Shown: positions 45,278-53,959, counted from the first letter of the stretch. The stretch is 64,000 nt of DNA from Peribacillus frigoritolerans (GCF_040250305.1 NZ_CP158190.1:1086001-1150000); one strand, 5' to 3'. Notes: generated from the sequence alone by a model not told the origin. Numbers and translations: made by a program.

Positions 45278-45763
45278 ATGATAATTCGTGAAGCGATCGA
45301 CACAGACATGGGTTCGGTCAAAGAAATTTACAATCAAGGGATTGAGGATAGAATTGCCACGTTAGAAACGGAACTGAAGGATCAAGCCTACATGGAGGAG
45401 TGGTTTGCCAAACACAGCGGTCGATATAAGGTAATTGTCGCTGAACAAGAAGGGGAAATCGTTGGATGGGCTTCCTTGAATCAATATAACAATCGTAGTG
45501 CTTATAATGGGGTTGCCGATTTATCCGTTTATATCTCAAGAGATCATCGAGGGAAAGGGATTGGCGATTTATTGCTGCAATCAATCGAAAAGCTCGCAAA
45601 AGAAAATGACTTCAATAAAATTGTGTTATTCACTTTTCCCTTTAACCAGATTGGTCAAGGATTATACAAAAAACGGGGGTACCGTGAAGTAGGAGTGTTT
45701 AAGAACCAGGGAATTTTAGACGGGGAATTTGTCGATGTGATGGCTATGGAGAAATTACTTTAA
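45278..45763 (+). CDS. arsN1: ArsN1-like GNAT N-acetyltransferase
   Basis: 161 residues from ATG 45278 (GGGG upstream). The pattern is that of ArsN1/phosphinothricin acetyltransferases: EIYNQGIEDRIATLETEL (about 16-33), KVIVAEQEGEIVGWASLNQYNNRSAY (about 50-75), VYISRDHRGKGIGDLLLQSIEKLA with the acetyl-CoA loop (about 83-106), and a C-terminal GYREVGVFKNQGILDGEFVDVMAMEKLL. ArsN1 acetylates the amino group of arsinothricin, an arsenical antibiotic. The usual TFE is TLE here. Proximity to ars genes supports this over a phosphinothricin-only role. Confidence 0.8.
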   Translation: MIIREAIDTDMGSVKEIYNQGIEDRIATLETELKDQAYMEEWFAKHSGRYKVIVAEQEGEIVGWASLNQYNNRSAYNGVADLSVYISRDHRGKGIGDLLLQSIEKLAKENDFNKIVLFTFPFNQIGQGLYKKRGYREVGVFKNQGILDGEFVDVMAMEKLL

Positions 45764-45785
45764 ACAATTAGGGGGTAGGAGGATT

Positions 45786-45983
45786 ATGACAGTAAACCAT
45801 TCAAGCGTATTGTCTGTTGGTTATTTTGATGCTTATTTCAAGCTGGTTTTAGCTTCTCGTGAACCTATGGTGGAAAAGGCAAAAGAATTCATTGAAACAA
45901 ACTTTTTTAAAGGTGAAGCGTGTTATTATGGCGAGCAAACTCACCGAAATTTCATGGCAGCTTTTAATAAGCTAAAAGGATAA
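45786..45983 (+). CDS. Unknown 65-residue protein of the ArsN1-MarR cluster
   Basis: 65 residues, not recognised. TAGGAGG lies seven bases before the ATG, a strong site, so translation is likely. The sequence is soluble with aromatic residues (GYFDAYFKLVLASREPMVEKAKEFI then FFKGEACYYGEQTHRNFMAAF) and one cysteine. It starts 22 bp after the ArsN1-like gene and must be cotranscribed with it. It might be a small binding or regulatory protein in the metalloid response; nothing in the sequence decides this. Confidence 0.7.
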   Translation: MTVNHSSVLSVGYFDAYFKLVLASREPMVEKAKEFIETNFFKGEACYYGEQTHRNFMAAFNKLKG

Positions 45984-46003
45984 ATGAAAAAATAGTTGAA
46001 TCA

Positions 46004-46026
46004 AATAGTTGTAAATTGCAAATAAT
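46004..46026. promoter_or_regulatory. MarR-type operator, copy 2 (upstream of the MarR gene)
   Basis: AATAGTTG-N7-CAAATAAT, an imperfect version of the 8-7-8 palindrome, 29 bp before the MarR start; suggests autoregulation. Confidence 0.65.
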
Positions 46027-46055
46027 TAGCGTATAAATAAAGTGAGGTGACAGTA

Positions 46056-46511
46056 ATGGAAAATGAAAACCTTAGAGGTCTCTTCCAACTCTTGACTAGG
46101 CGGTTTGGATTATTGAATAAAAATTGCTGCAGTGCAGGTGGAATTGAAATTTCACTCGTTCAAAGCCATATCCTGTATGAAATAAATCGACAAAACAACT
46201 CTTCCATCCAGCAAATTGCAGAAACACTAGGGACGGACATTACGACCTTCAGCCGACAAATCCAATCTTTAATAAAAATGAATTTGGTCACAAAAACACA
46301 AGATGCTGAAGATCGGAGAATTTCTATTCTTTCTCTGACCGATGAAGGAATGAAGGTCAATCAATTAATCGATCAGCAAATGAATGATTATTTGAATGAA
46401 ATCTTCAAGACAATGAATGAGTTTGAAAAGGAATCCGTCGTGCGTTCCCTGAAATTGCTTAATGATAAAATGCTGAAGTCTTCCGTATGCTGTACTACTC
46501 CTTGGGGGTAG
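46056..46511 (+). CDS. MarR-family regulator with paired cysteines
   Basis: 151 residues from ATG 46056, with GTGAGGTG upstream. Winged helix: SLVQSHILYEINRQNNSSIQQIAETLGTDITTFSRQIQSLIKMNLVTKTQDAEDRRISILSLTDEG (about 35-100), including the D-x-R wing motif DAEDRR. Two Cys pairs, Cys24-Cys25 near the N-terminus and Cys145-Cys146 near the C-terminus, are unusual for MarR proteins and could bind As(III) or a similar thiophile (inference). Three copies of one palindrome lie upstream of the ArsN1-like gene, this gene and the flavoprotein, so it likely represses all three. Confidence 0.88.
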   Translation: MENENLRGLFQLLTRRFGLLNKNCCSAGGIEISLVQSHILYEINRQNNSSIQQIAETLGTDITTFSRQIQSLIKMNLVTKTQDAEDRRISILSLTDEGMKVNQLIDQQMNDYLNEIFKTMNEFEKESVVRSLKLLNDKMLKSSVCCTTPWG

Positions 46512-46525
46512 TATGATTTTTCGGA

Positions 46526-46548
46526 AATACTTGCAAATTACAACTTTT
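46526..46548. promoter_or_regulatory. MarR-type operator, copy 3 (upstream of the flavoprotein)
   Basis: AATACTTG-N7-CAACTTTT: the left arm and centre equal the inverted form of copy 1, the right arm is degenerate. It lies 25 bp before the flavoprotein start. Confidence 0.65.
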
Positions 46549-46572
46549 TTAAATGAAATATAGGAGGGAATA

Positions 46573-47949
46573 ATGATGGTTCAATTTGATAAAAGTGCTT
46601 TACCCGTAGCAATTATAGGCGGGGGTCCTGTAGGGCTTGCCGCTGCCGCTCATTTACTGAAAAAAGGGGAGAAGTTTATCGTACTGGAAGCGGGAGATTC
46701 GGTTGGTTCCAGCATGCTGGAGTGGGGCCATGTCAGAATGTTTTCCCCATGGCAGTATAACATCGATCAAACAGCAAAGGAGTTACTTGAGAAGTCTGGG
46801 TGGACTTCACCCAACCAAGAAGCTTTGCCAACAGGTCGCGAACTGGTAGAAGAATACCTTCTGCCGCTAAGTAACCTTCCGGAAATTAATGAAAACATCT
46901 TATTACAAGCAAAAGTAGTCGGTGTTGCCAAAAAGGCTCACGATAAATTGAAAACCGGAAAACGGGTCACCGTTCCCTTTCAACTGTATGTAGAAGTGGA
47001 TGGTGACACAAAAGTGGTTGAAGCGAAGGCTGTTATTGATTCATCAGGTACTTGGACCAATCCAAACCCGATCCTTTCCAATGGTATCTGGACGAATGCC
47101 GAGAGAAAATTACTCAATCAAATTCACTATGGCATTCCAAACGTCGTCCAATTGGAAAATAGATATCAAAATAAATCGATCATGGTGATCGGGAGCGGTC
47201 ATTCTGCAATAAATGCCCTATTGGATCTCGCGTCATTACAGCAAAAGTTTACGGATACCAAGATCTACTGGGTTCTTCGTAAAAAACAGATCAATGAAGT
47301 GTACGGCGGGCAAGAAAACGACGGCTTGGCAGCTCGTGGAGAGTTGGGCATAAGAATTCAGCAATTAGTGGAGTCTGGACGAATCAATATCCTCACTCCC
47401 TTTCATATTAACGGCGTGTATCCAGCAAACGGTAAAATCACTGTTGTGGGGGAACTTGACGGAGAAGAAACCACAATCGGTGAGATCGATGAGATCGTTG
47501 TGAGTACGGGTTTCAGACCTGATACATCCTTTTTAAATGAAATAAGGATAAACCTTGATTCAGCTGTGGAAAGCATAGAAGCGCTTGCTCCGCTTATTGA
47601 CCCCAATATCCATAGCTGCGGAACTGTGCGGCCGCATGGTGAACAGGAATTACGGCACCCTGAAAAGAACTTCTACATTGTTGGCATGAAGAGTTATGGA
47701 AGAGCGCCTACATTCTTACTGGCAACAGGCTACGAACAAATCCGTTCCGTGGTGGCTTATCTGACAGGGGATGTCGAGGGGGCAAAAGAAGTGCGCTTGC
47801 AACTTCCTGAAACAGGAGTTTGCAGTGTGAATCTGACATCTAGTTCCTGCGATTCTGATATTCCTGCAACTGAAACAAACGATAGTTCTTGCTGTGGCAG
47901 TCCGGTTCCAGTGAGATTGGAAATAAAAAATAATTCCTGTTGTGAATGA
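46573..47949 (+). CDS. FAD/NAD(P)H flavoprotein monooxygenase-like with cysteine-rich tail
   Basis: 458 residues. FAD-binding IIGGGPVGLAAAAHLLKKG (about 14-32) and a second Rossmann motif MVIGSGHSAINALLDLA (about 209-225) give the layout of class B-type flavin monooxygenases or thioredoxin-reductase-like oxidoreductases. The last 40 residues hold six cysteines, including Ser-Ser-Cys-Cys-Gly and Asn-Ser-Cys-Cys-Glu ending the protein, apt for thiophilic metalloid binding. ArsO/ArsV-type flavoproteins in arsenic loci oxidise or otherwise handle organoarsenicals; this is a plausible but unproved match. GGAGGG precedes the ATG; ATG 46576 is an alternative start. Confidence 0.82.
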   Translation: MMVQFDKSALPVAIIGGGPVGLAAAAHLLKKGEKFIVLEAGDSVGSSMLEWGHVRMFSPWQYNIDQTAKELLEKSGWTSPNQEALPTGRELVEEYLLPLSNLPEINENILLQAKVVGVAKKAHDKLKTGKRVTVPFQLYVEVDGDTKVVEAKAVIDSSGTWTNPNPILSNGIWTNAERKLLNQIHYGIPNVVQLENRYQNKSIMVIGSGHSAINALLDLASLQQKFTDTKIYWVLRKKQINEVYGGQENDGLAARGELGIRIQQLVESGRINILTPFHINGVYPANGKITVVGELDGEETTIGEIDEIVVSTGFRPDTSFLNEIRINLDSAVESIEALAPLIDPNIHSCGTVRPHGEQELRHPEKNFYIVGMKSYGRAPTFLLATGYEQIRSVVAYLTGDVEGAKEVRLQLPETGVCSVNLTSSSCDSDIPATETNDSSCCGSPVPVRLEIKNNSCCE

Positions 47950-47955
47950 ACTAGA

Positions 47956-47985
47956 AGACCAGTCTGAAGTCAGGCTGGTCTTTTT
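47956..47985 (+). terminator. Intrinsic terminator after the flavoprotein
   Basis: AGACCAG/CTGGTCT stem, extendable inward, with T-rich tail. Confidence 0.85.
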
Positions 47986-48110
47986 ATATGATCCTTTTTA
48001 TTTCGAGATGCACAATTAAATTATTTTCGGATAGTCGGACCACTTATTTTGTCTTCTTTGGCATATGGAACTCGCACCCGTTATCTCAATAGCAAATGAA
48101 TAATAACTCG

Positions 48111-48458
48111 TTATTTCTCCCAAAGCTCGATCAGTCGACCTTCAGGATCTTCAATCCAAATAAACTTTCCAAATTCACTAATCTCTTTTTTCTTTGCAAG
48201 AGGTACACCAATATGTTCAAGATGCTTAATAGTCTCGTTTAGATTATGTACTTGGAAATTTATCATCACTTGTTGTTCTGTTGGAAAATAACTGTCATTC
48301 TCGGTAAAGAAAGAAAAGATAGTCTCATTTCCTAATTGGGGTTTTATCACAGTCCCATTCCAATTTTCTATTTCAATCTTCAACACTTCACTGTACCATT
48401 TTTTTACAACTTCAAGATTCTTAGTTCTCCAAAATATTCCTCCGAAACCTTTTAACAT
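48111..48458 (-). CDS. VOC/glyoxalase-fold protein
   Basis: 115 residues with one paired beta-alpha-beta-beta-beta module: GFGGIFWRTKNLEVVKKWYSEVLKIEI (about 4-30) and NFQVHNLNETIKHLEHIGVPLAKKKE, ending IWIEDPEGRLIELWEK. This is the common glyoxalase/bleomycin resistance/dioxygenase fold. Metal ligands could be the final Glu and an early position, but the usual first His is replaced by Gly-Gly-Ile-Phe, so the reaction cannot be assigned. The start has AGGAGTTAG upstream on the coding strand. Some ArsI C-As lyases share this fold, but their cysteine pair is absent here. Confidence 0.85.
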   Translation of the reverse strand: MLKGFGGIFWRTKNLEVVKKWYSEVLKIEIENWNGTVIKPQLGNETIFSFFTENDSYFPTEQQVMINFQVHNLNETIKHLEHIGVPLAKKKEISEFGKFIWIEDPEGRLIELWEK

Positions 48459-48540
48459 CGTATCTAACTCCTGTCTGTCATCAAATTTTTTGCTATCCGA
48501 TTACATTAGCTATTCGAGATTTAAATTTAAGTTCCTTCTT

Positions 48541-48563
48541 CAACTAACCTGCCCGGTTAGTTG
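48541..48563. repeat. Palindrome CAACTAACC-N5-GGTTAGTTG
   Basis: Perfect 9-bp arms with a TGCCC centre. A related copy (TAACCTGCCCAGTTAGTT) is at 49256-49273 in the same direction; the two bracket the frameshifted gene. They may be terminators or ends of a small mobile repeat. Confidence 0.55.
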
Positions 48564-48689
48564 CATAAAGAAAAAGCTGCCTTACAGAGCTCCGATCTTC
48601 AGCTAACCCAACTGTTAGCATAACAAATCACTTGATTAATCAAAAAAGGGTGCCGTTCGAAAATAGTTACCAGCAGATGAGTTTGAAAG

Positions 48690-49060
48690 TTACGCTTTTA
48701 CTATATTCATCATTTTACGATACTCAAGAATTTCCTCATCAGTGAACACGTTGGCTGCCAATCGTTTAACTTTATCCCAGTATTCTTTGAATTTATCATA
48801 TTTAAAATCTTGCTCCTCTATAAAGTCAACCAGGCTGCCACCAGTAAAGATAAGATGAGTTTTTGGATAATATGTATCCCAGTCCCAGTAAATATTTGCT
48901 CGAAGATTTAATTCATTTCCAGTTTCTTTAACTTGAAGGGTAATTGAAACAGCACATCAAGTCTTGGTACTCCGCGATCGTGCCCTTCCCCCTTTTTATT
49001 TATTACCATAATAGTGACATACTGCTCATTTTCAAAAATCATTTCTTTTTCGCTAATCAT
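48690..49060 (-). pseudogene. Frameshifted small protein gene (unlisted)
   Basis: The ATG at 49060 has GGGGGAA upstream and opens MISEKEMIFENEQYVTIMVI and NKKGEGHDRGVPRLDV. One base is then missing (near 48950) and the frame shifts to VSITLQVKETGNELNLRANI, WDWDTYYPKTHLIFTGG, FIEEQDFKYDKFKEYWDKVK and ends DEEILEYRKMMNIVKA. The joined protein would have about 123 residues with even composition, so both halves look genuine. The family is not recognised. The total span of 371 bases is not a multiple of three. A sequencing error is the alternative explanation. Confidence 0.75.
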
Positions 49061-49359
49061 TAATTCCCCCGGTTTTTCTCGAAATTTGTCGGCTAACTTA
49101 CACCGAATTCAACCCTGTCTTAATATTATTAACTACTCAACTTTTGTATAACAAGAATACCAGCAGAGACTATCAAACACAAAAGAATGAGAGATTAATC
49201 TTTTCATATGTTTTACAACCTTTTTAGTGGGTAATATCCTCAATCCTTTTTCTAATAACCTGCCCAGTTAGTTCATCAAGAAAATCAACAACACCCTTTT
49301 TGAATTTAAGCAGACTAAATTTAAAAATTATATCGTTGGATATTTAATGCTTGATTAAA
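49061..49359. other. Intergenic stretch between the frameshifted gene and arsR
   Basis: AT-rich, with the TAACCTGCCC repeat at 49256 and otherwise no gene or clear signal until the ArsR boxes. Confidence 0.5.
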
Positions 49360-49410
49360 TAAGAATATGCTTATACAATGTTGTTGAATAATCACATAAG
49401 CATATACTTA
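49360..49410. promoter_or_regulatory. Two ArsR-type operator boxes
   Basis: TAAGAATATGCTTA (49360-49373) and TAAGCATATACTTA (49397-49410), two 14-bp near-palindromes 37 bp apart, differing at two mirrored positions and located 31 and 68 bp before arsR. Their form matches SmtB/ArsR imperfect inverted repeats; metalloid release of ArsR should derepress the operon. Confidence 0.75.
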
Positions 49411-49440
49411 TTTACTTTGTGCTAGGAGGGATGAAAAGCT

Positions 49441-49782
49441 ATGAATGAAGCGTTGGATTTGGAAACCACGGCAAACATTCTTAAATTACTAGGTGATAAA
49501 ACCCGTTTGACCATGATTAAGATCATGGCTGAGCATGAATGCTGTGTCTGTGAATTTGTGGACCTATTCGAGATGAGCCAGCCAGCTATCAGCCAGCATT
49601 TACGAAAGTTGAAAGATAGCGGGCTCGTGAATGAAGCGAGGAGGGGACAATGGGTTTTTTACTCGTTAAATCCGTCTTCTTCCCATTACACATTTATTCA
49701 GACGGTCATCAAGGACTTGCCAAGTCAAAACTTTAAATTAGAAAACTTAACAGCACAAGGAAAACGGATTTGTTGTGACTAA
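49441..49782 (+). CDS. arsR: ArsR-family arsenic-responsive repressor
   Basis: 113 residues. Winged-helix pattern ILKLLGDKTRLTMIKIMAEHECCVCEFVDLFEMSQPAISQHLRKLKDSGLVNEARRGQWVFYSLNP (about 13-78). The As(III)-binding motif ECCVCE holds Cys34, Cys35 and Cys37 at the expected place before the recognition helix; two more cysteines end the protein (Ile-Cys-Cys-Asp). GGAGG lies just upstream. First gene of arsR-arsB-arsC; two operator boxes precede it. It should bind these in the absence of arsenite. Confidence 0.93.
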   Translation: MNEALDLETTANILKLLGDKTRLTMIKIMAEHECCVCEFVDLFEMSQPAISQHLRKLKDSGLVNEARRGQWVFYSLNPSSSHYTFIQTVIKDLPSQNFKLENLTAQGKRICCD

Positions 49783-49800
49783 CTAGGAGGTACTACTTCA

Positions 49801-51099
49801 GTGGGATCAGTTATTTTGGCAGTTATCATCTTTTTATTAACACTCATTCTCGTCATCTGGCAGCCGAAGGGATTGTCAATCGGATGGTCAGCTTGTGGCG
49901 GTGCGGTTTTGGCCTTACTTGTTGGAGTGGTGGACTTTACTGATGTCATGGACGTGACATCGATAGTCTGGAACGCAACACTCGCCTTCATCGCGATCAT
50001 CATCATCTCGCTTATTTTGGACGAGATAGGATTTTTTGAATGGGCAGCACTGCATATGGCGAGAGCCGCCAAGGGAAATGGAGTAAGGATGTTTGTCTAT
50101 GTAAGTATCCTCGGTGCTCTTGTGGCTGCTTTTTTTGCGAATGACGGAGCGGCACTTATCCTTACACCAATCGTATTAGCAATGGTTCGGGCCTTGAAAT
50201 TTAGTGATAAAATGATTTTCCCTTTTATCATCGCCAGTGGGTTCATTGCCGATACCACTTCACTTCCTTTGGTGGTGAGTAATCTTGTAAATATTGTATC
50301 CGCAGACTTTTTCAATATCAGTTTTGCCGAGTTTGCCTCAAGAATGATCGTACCGGACATCTTTGCACTTGTAGCAAGCATCTTGGTTTTATATCTATTT
50401 TTCCGTAAAAGCATACCGAAAAATTACGATGTATCACAGCTTAAAAAACCAGTGGAAGCCATCCAAGACCACAGGATGTTTAGGCTGTCCTGGATCGTAT
50501 TAGGAATATTGCTGGTTGGTTATTTTGCCAGTGAATTCATTGGGGTTCCTGTATCCATCATTGCAGGCATTGTCGCCATCTTCTTCCTCATGATGGCTAG
50601 AAGGAGTCCAGCGGTCAACACGAAAACCGTTATCAAAGGCGCACCATGGGCAATCGTCTTTTTCTCAATTGGGATGTATGTAGTGGTGTACAGCCTAAGA
50701 AATGTTGGCTTGACGAATGTATTAACGGATTTAATCCAAGTTACCGCCGATCAAGGATTATTTGTGGCAACGATTGGGATGGGCTTCATCGCTGCCATTC
50801 TGTCATCACTTATGAATAACATGCCAACCGTTATGATTGATGCCCTTGCCATTTCCGACACCCATACCACAGGCGCAATCAGGGAGGCCCTTATTTATGC
50901 AAATGTCATCGGTTCGGACTTGGGCCCGAAAATCACTCCTATCGGTTCTTTGGCTACGTTATTGTGGCTGCATGTCCTTTCATTAAAAGGCGTGAAAATC
51001 TCATGGGGAACTTATTTTAAAACGGGAATCATCTTAACCATCCCAACATTGTTCATCACATTGGCCGGCTTATATATATGGTTGCAAATCATTCATTAA
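49801..51099 (+). CDS. arsB: Arsenite efflux permease
   Basis: 432 residues from GTG 49801, with AGGAGGT ten bases upstream and 18 bp after arsR. About eleven or twelve hydrophobic segments; the ArsB/NhaD-type motifs include [22 protein letters not shown] (about 110-131), [25 protein letters not shown] (about 146-170) and [14 protein letters not shown]. It exports As(III) and Sb(III), driven by the membrane potential. No arsA ATPase is present, so it works as a secondary carrier. Confidence 0.94.
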   Translation: MGSVILAVIIFLLTLILVIWQPKGLSIGWSACGGAVLALLVGVVDFTDVMDVTSIVWNATLAFIAIIIISLILDEIGFFEWAALHMARAAKGNGVRMFVYVSILGALVAAFFANDGAALILTPIVLAMVRALKFSDKMIFPFIIASGFIADTTSLPLVVSNLVNIVSADFFNISFAEFASRMIVPDIFALVASILVLYLFFRKSIPKNYDVSQLKKPVEAIQDHRMFRLSWIVLGILLVGYFASEFIGVPVSIIAGIVAIFFLMMARRSPAVNTKTVIKGAPWAIVFFSIGMYVVVYSLRNVGLTNVLTDLIQVTADQGLFVATIGMGFIAAILSSLMNNMPTVMIDALAISDTHTTGAIREALIYANVIGSDLGPKITPIGSLATLLWLHVLSLKGVKISWGTYFKTGIILTIPTLFITLAGLYIWLQIIH

Positions 51100-51131
51100 A
51101 CACTTACTTACAAACAAAGGAGAGAAACAGC

Positions 51132-51551
51132 ATGGCTAAAAAAACACTTTACTTCTTATGTACAGGGAACTCTTGCAGAAGCCAAATGGCAGAGGCATGG
51201 GGGAAGAAATATTTAGGTAACGAATGGCAAGTGCTTAGCGCAGGAATCGAGGCCCATGGGTTAAATCCAAAAGCTGTAAAAGCAATGAATGAAGTTGGAT
51301 TGGACATCTCCAATCAAACATCGGATATCATCGACCCTGACATATTGAATAATGCCGATTTTGTCGTTACATTATGTGGCGATGCGGCTGACAAATGTCC
51401 AATGACGCCACCGCATGTTAAACGTGAACATTGGGGCTTTGATGACCCGGCAAAAGCGGTAGGAACAGATGAAGAGAAATGGGCAACCTTCCAACGTGTT
51501 CGTGATGAAATAGGTGAAAGAATTGCCCGTTTCTCTAAAACCGGTGAATAA
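51132..51551 (+). CDS. arsC: Thioredoxin-coupled arsenate reductase
   Basis: 139 residues from ATG 51132 (AAAGGAGAG upstream); a longer frame lacks a site. P-loop CTGNSCRSQ gives the nucleophile Cys10 and Cys15; Cys82 and Cys89 in [10 protein letters not shown] complete the disulfide relay, matching the S. aureus/B. subtilis ArsC numbering exactly. It reduces As(V) to As(III), which ArsB exports, using thioredoxin. Last gene of the operon, 32 bp after arsB. Confidence 0.96.
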   Translation: MAKKTLYFLCTGNSCRSQMAEAWGKKYLGNEWQVLSAGIEAHGLNPKAVKAMNEVGLDISNQTSDIIDPDILNNADFVVTLCGDAADKCPMTPPHVKREHWGFDDPAKAVGTDEEKWATFQRVRDEIGERIARFSKTGE

Positions 51552-51600
51552 ATGAAATTGAAAAGCCGTGGGTGTGTAGGTTTACCAAAGACCATAAAGA

Positions 51601-51627
51601 AAGAGCTGCCAAAATCGGCAGCTCTTT
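51601..51627. terminator. Bidirectional terminator of the ars operon
   Basis: Perfect 10-bp stem AAGAGCTGCC/GGCAGCTCTT, 6-nt loop, T and A runs; also serves the convergent lipoprotein gene. Confidence 0.88.
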
Positions 51628-51633
51628 TCATCA

Positions 51634-52410
51634 TTAAATCTTAATATCGACCTTAGCATTTTTCTGAAGTTCTTCGACATGCTTCACAAGCTTTTCTTGT
51701 TTCTTTTGCAGCTCTAGTTGTTCCTTGATTTGCGGCTTCATTTCTTCGAGTTTCTGTACCTTCTGTCCGCTTGTTTTAGCTTGCTCCGCAACCTGGTCGT
51801 AATACTTTTGGATTTCTTCATCAGTTGGTTCTTCCACTTTAATCTCTTTTTCAACATACTTCGTATATGGGATGTTCTCTGCAATCTGGGCATTAAGCAT
51901 TTCCGAATTCAGACCTGCTTGCTTCATCGCTTCCTTGAATTTCTCTTCATTCTCATATGGCTTTTTGATTTCGGCAAGTTGCTCTTCAATTTCGGCCTTG
52001 GAAGCTGTGTAGCCCTTTTTATCAGCTGCTTGAAGCAGCAATGTTTGCCCCACTAAAGAGTTGAGCGTTTGCTCTTTAATTTGTTTGGCGCCCTCCTTGG
52101 ATGTTGGGTCTTGTCCGAATTGCTGCATCTGCGTTTGTGTGGTGGACAACACGGTATTATATTCCGCACCTGAAATTTTTTCGTCATTGACGATGGCTAC
52201 CGTTTTCTTTTCATCCACCTTTTGCTTGTCTAGTTTCTTTTGCATTTCTTCCATCTGTTTTTGCTGTTCCTCAGTTGCTTTAGCCGTTTCTTTCTCAGTT
52301 GTTTTAGTCTCTTTCTCGTCATTTTTCTTATCCGCTTCATCGTTCGAACCACAAGCCGTCAGAACAACTGCCAATAATCCAATGATGATTGGGTACAATA
52401 GTTTCTTCAT
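51634..52410 (-). CDS. SurA-like lipoprotein chaperone
   Basis: 258 residues. Lipoprotein signal peptide with lipobox LTAC (Cys20), a long charged coiled linker (about 25-70), then a SurA N-like domain: VAIVNDEKISGAEYNTVLSTTQTQMQQFG (about 71-99), QIKEQTLNSLVGQTLLLQAADKKGYTASKAEIEEQL (about 111-146). It resembles PrsA/YacD-type extracytoplasmic folding factors but lacks a parvulin isomerase domain. It is probably a membrane-anchored chaperone of exported proteins. The gene is convergent with arsC and shares its terminator, with no functional link evident. Confidence 0.87.
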   Translation of the reverse strand: MKKLLYPIIIGLLAVVLTACGSNDEADKKNDEKETKTTEKETAKATEEQQKQMEEMQKKLDKQKVDEKKTVAIVNDEKISGAEYNTVLSTTQTQMQQFGQDPTSKEGAKQIKEQTLNSLVGQTLLLQAADKKGYTASKAEIEEQLAEIKKPYENEEKFKEAMKQAGLNSEMLNAQIAENIPYTKYVEKEIKVEEPTDEEIQKYYDQVAEQAKTSGQKVQKLEEMKPQIKEQLELQKKQEKLVKHVEELQKNAKVDIKI

Positions 52411-52835
52411 ATTTCAGTCTCCTCTCATATTCAATGCTAAAAAATCATCTAATGCGCATTATAAATGAATTTCCCATTAAAACACAATAAATTCATTCTT
52501 TTTTCCAGAAAACAGGAAGATAGTATAGGCATCATCTCATTATATAAGTGTAACATTCGCGGAAATGAACCCATTTACCCTTCAACATGCAAAATTCTTA
52601 ATGGGAATGCGAAGGCTTGATACCTGGTGGGCAGTCAGAAACTTGTAATCAATCTCTTAATCACAAAACGATGCTTAGTAACTATTGTATATAAAACTTG
52701 TATGGTATTATATACCTCATCATCCGAATATAGTTCATTTAGCCTATCTAATGAAATTATCAAATCATGAACGGAAAGAGCCGTGACACTATGAGACAGA
52801 ATTGGAAATCCGGCAGGTTATTGGAGGTATAGATT
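52411..52835. other. Divergent intergenic region
   Basis: AT-rich. GTATAT (52688) and TATTATATAC (52706) are possible promoter elements for the rightward PAS/HD-GYP gene. No further gene or conserved motif is seen. Confidence 0.4.
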
Positions 52836-53857
52836 TTGAAAGGGAAATCAAGGCTGCCATGCGAATTGGCAGGGTATTTAAAGCTGGGGGATGCCGTCAT
52901 CATTACGGATCAAGATCATCGCATACTTGACATTAATCCATATTATGAAAGGACGACAGGGTATTCAAGGAACAGTATCATTGGGTTCAAAGCTGGATTC
53001 TTGAAGTCAGGGTTAACACCTTTATGTACATACACATCCCTGAAAAATGAGTTAAGGAAGGGGAATCCTTGGTCAGGGGTTTTCACCAATCGAAAGAAAT
53101 TGGGTGAGATTTGGCATTCCTCGATTACGATTACCCCTATTCATCTGGGGGATCAGTGGTATTTTGTAGAGATTTTCCGTGAACTGGAACAATTGAAAGA
53201 AGGGATCTACCTTTCGGAAAAGAAAAGGGCAGAGACTCAAAGGGAATTGTTAAAGGTACTCGCCATTTCATGCGAAATCCGTGATCCAGGCATTGAAGCG
53301 CATTTATTGAGAGTTCAAAATCTAACCGAGGAGCTAGTTACGTTCATAATCGAAGATGCCAGCTGGAAACATCTAAAAGCTATATGAATCATATCGTCCA
53401 TTCAAGTATTCTACATGATATCGGGAAAGCGGAGATTCCTGAGGGGATATTATACAAACCTGGCCCGTTATCTCCTTATGAACGAAAAATCATCGAAATG
53501 CATCCGTTAATGGGATCCGATATTTTGAATAAGATTTCAAGGGAAATAAACAATGATGTGATCAGCAGCCTGGAAGTGGCTGAAAACATCATCCTCCATC
53601 ATCATGAAAAATGGGATGGAACTGGATATCCACATCGATTGAAAGGTGAGGACATCCCATTGGAAGCTAGAATCGTTGCCATTGTGGATGTATTCGATGC
53701 ATTGACCAGCAGAAGGCCGTATAAAGATTCCTGGTCAGTGGAGCGGGCATTATCTTTCATAAACGAACAAAAAGGAAAGCATTTCGATCCATCCATCGTG
53801 GTGTCCTTCTTTTGCTATTTTAATGAAAAGGCTTCAAAGCCGTTCCCGGCACAGTGA
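52836..53857 (+). pseudogene. PAS/HD-GYP domain protein, split by a frameshift
   Basis: Two frames. 52836-53387 (TTG start with TGGAGGT upstream) encodes a PAS domain (DAVIITDQDHRILDINPYYERTTGYSRN at about 18-45) and the beginning of an HD-GYP domain (EAHLLRVQNLTEELV). It stops with TGA inside ATGA, where 53384-53857 takes over with SSILHDIGKAEIPEG, the HD residues, then HHHEKWDGTGYPHRLKGEDIP with the GYP motif. A single uninterrupted protein of about 340 residues is the family norm; a one-base change in GCTATATGAATC is the simplest cause. Coupled translation of two chains is possible. Predicted c-di-GMP phosphodiesterase. Confidence 0.8.
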
Positions 53858-53932
53858 TATAAATCAAAGAACTCGTCGAATATATTTTCCCGATATAATG
53901 GGGTCATGCCTCATCCGCTTTCTGGATCTGGT

Positions 53933-53959
53933 AGTAACCCTTGGAGACCAAGGGTTACT
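53933..53959. terminator. Strong hairpin after the HD-GYP gene
   Basis: Perfect 12-bp stem AGTAACCCTTGG/CCAAGGGTTACT with a 3-nt loop; no T run follows on either strand. Confidence 0.6.
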
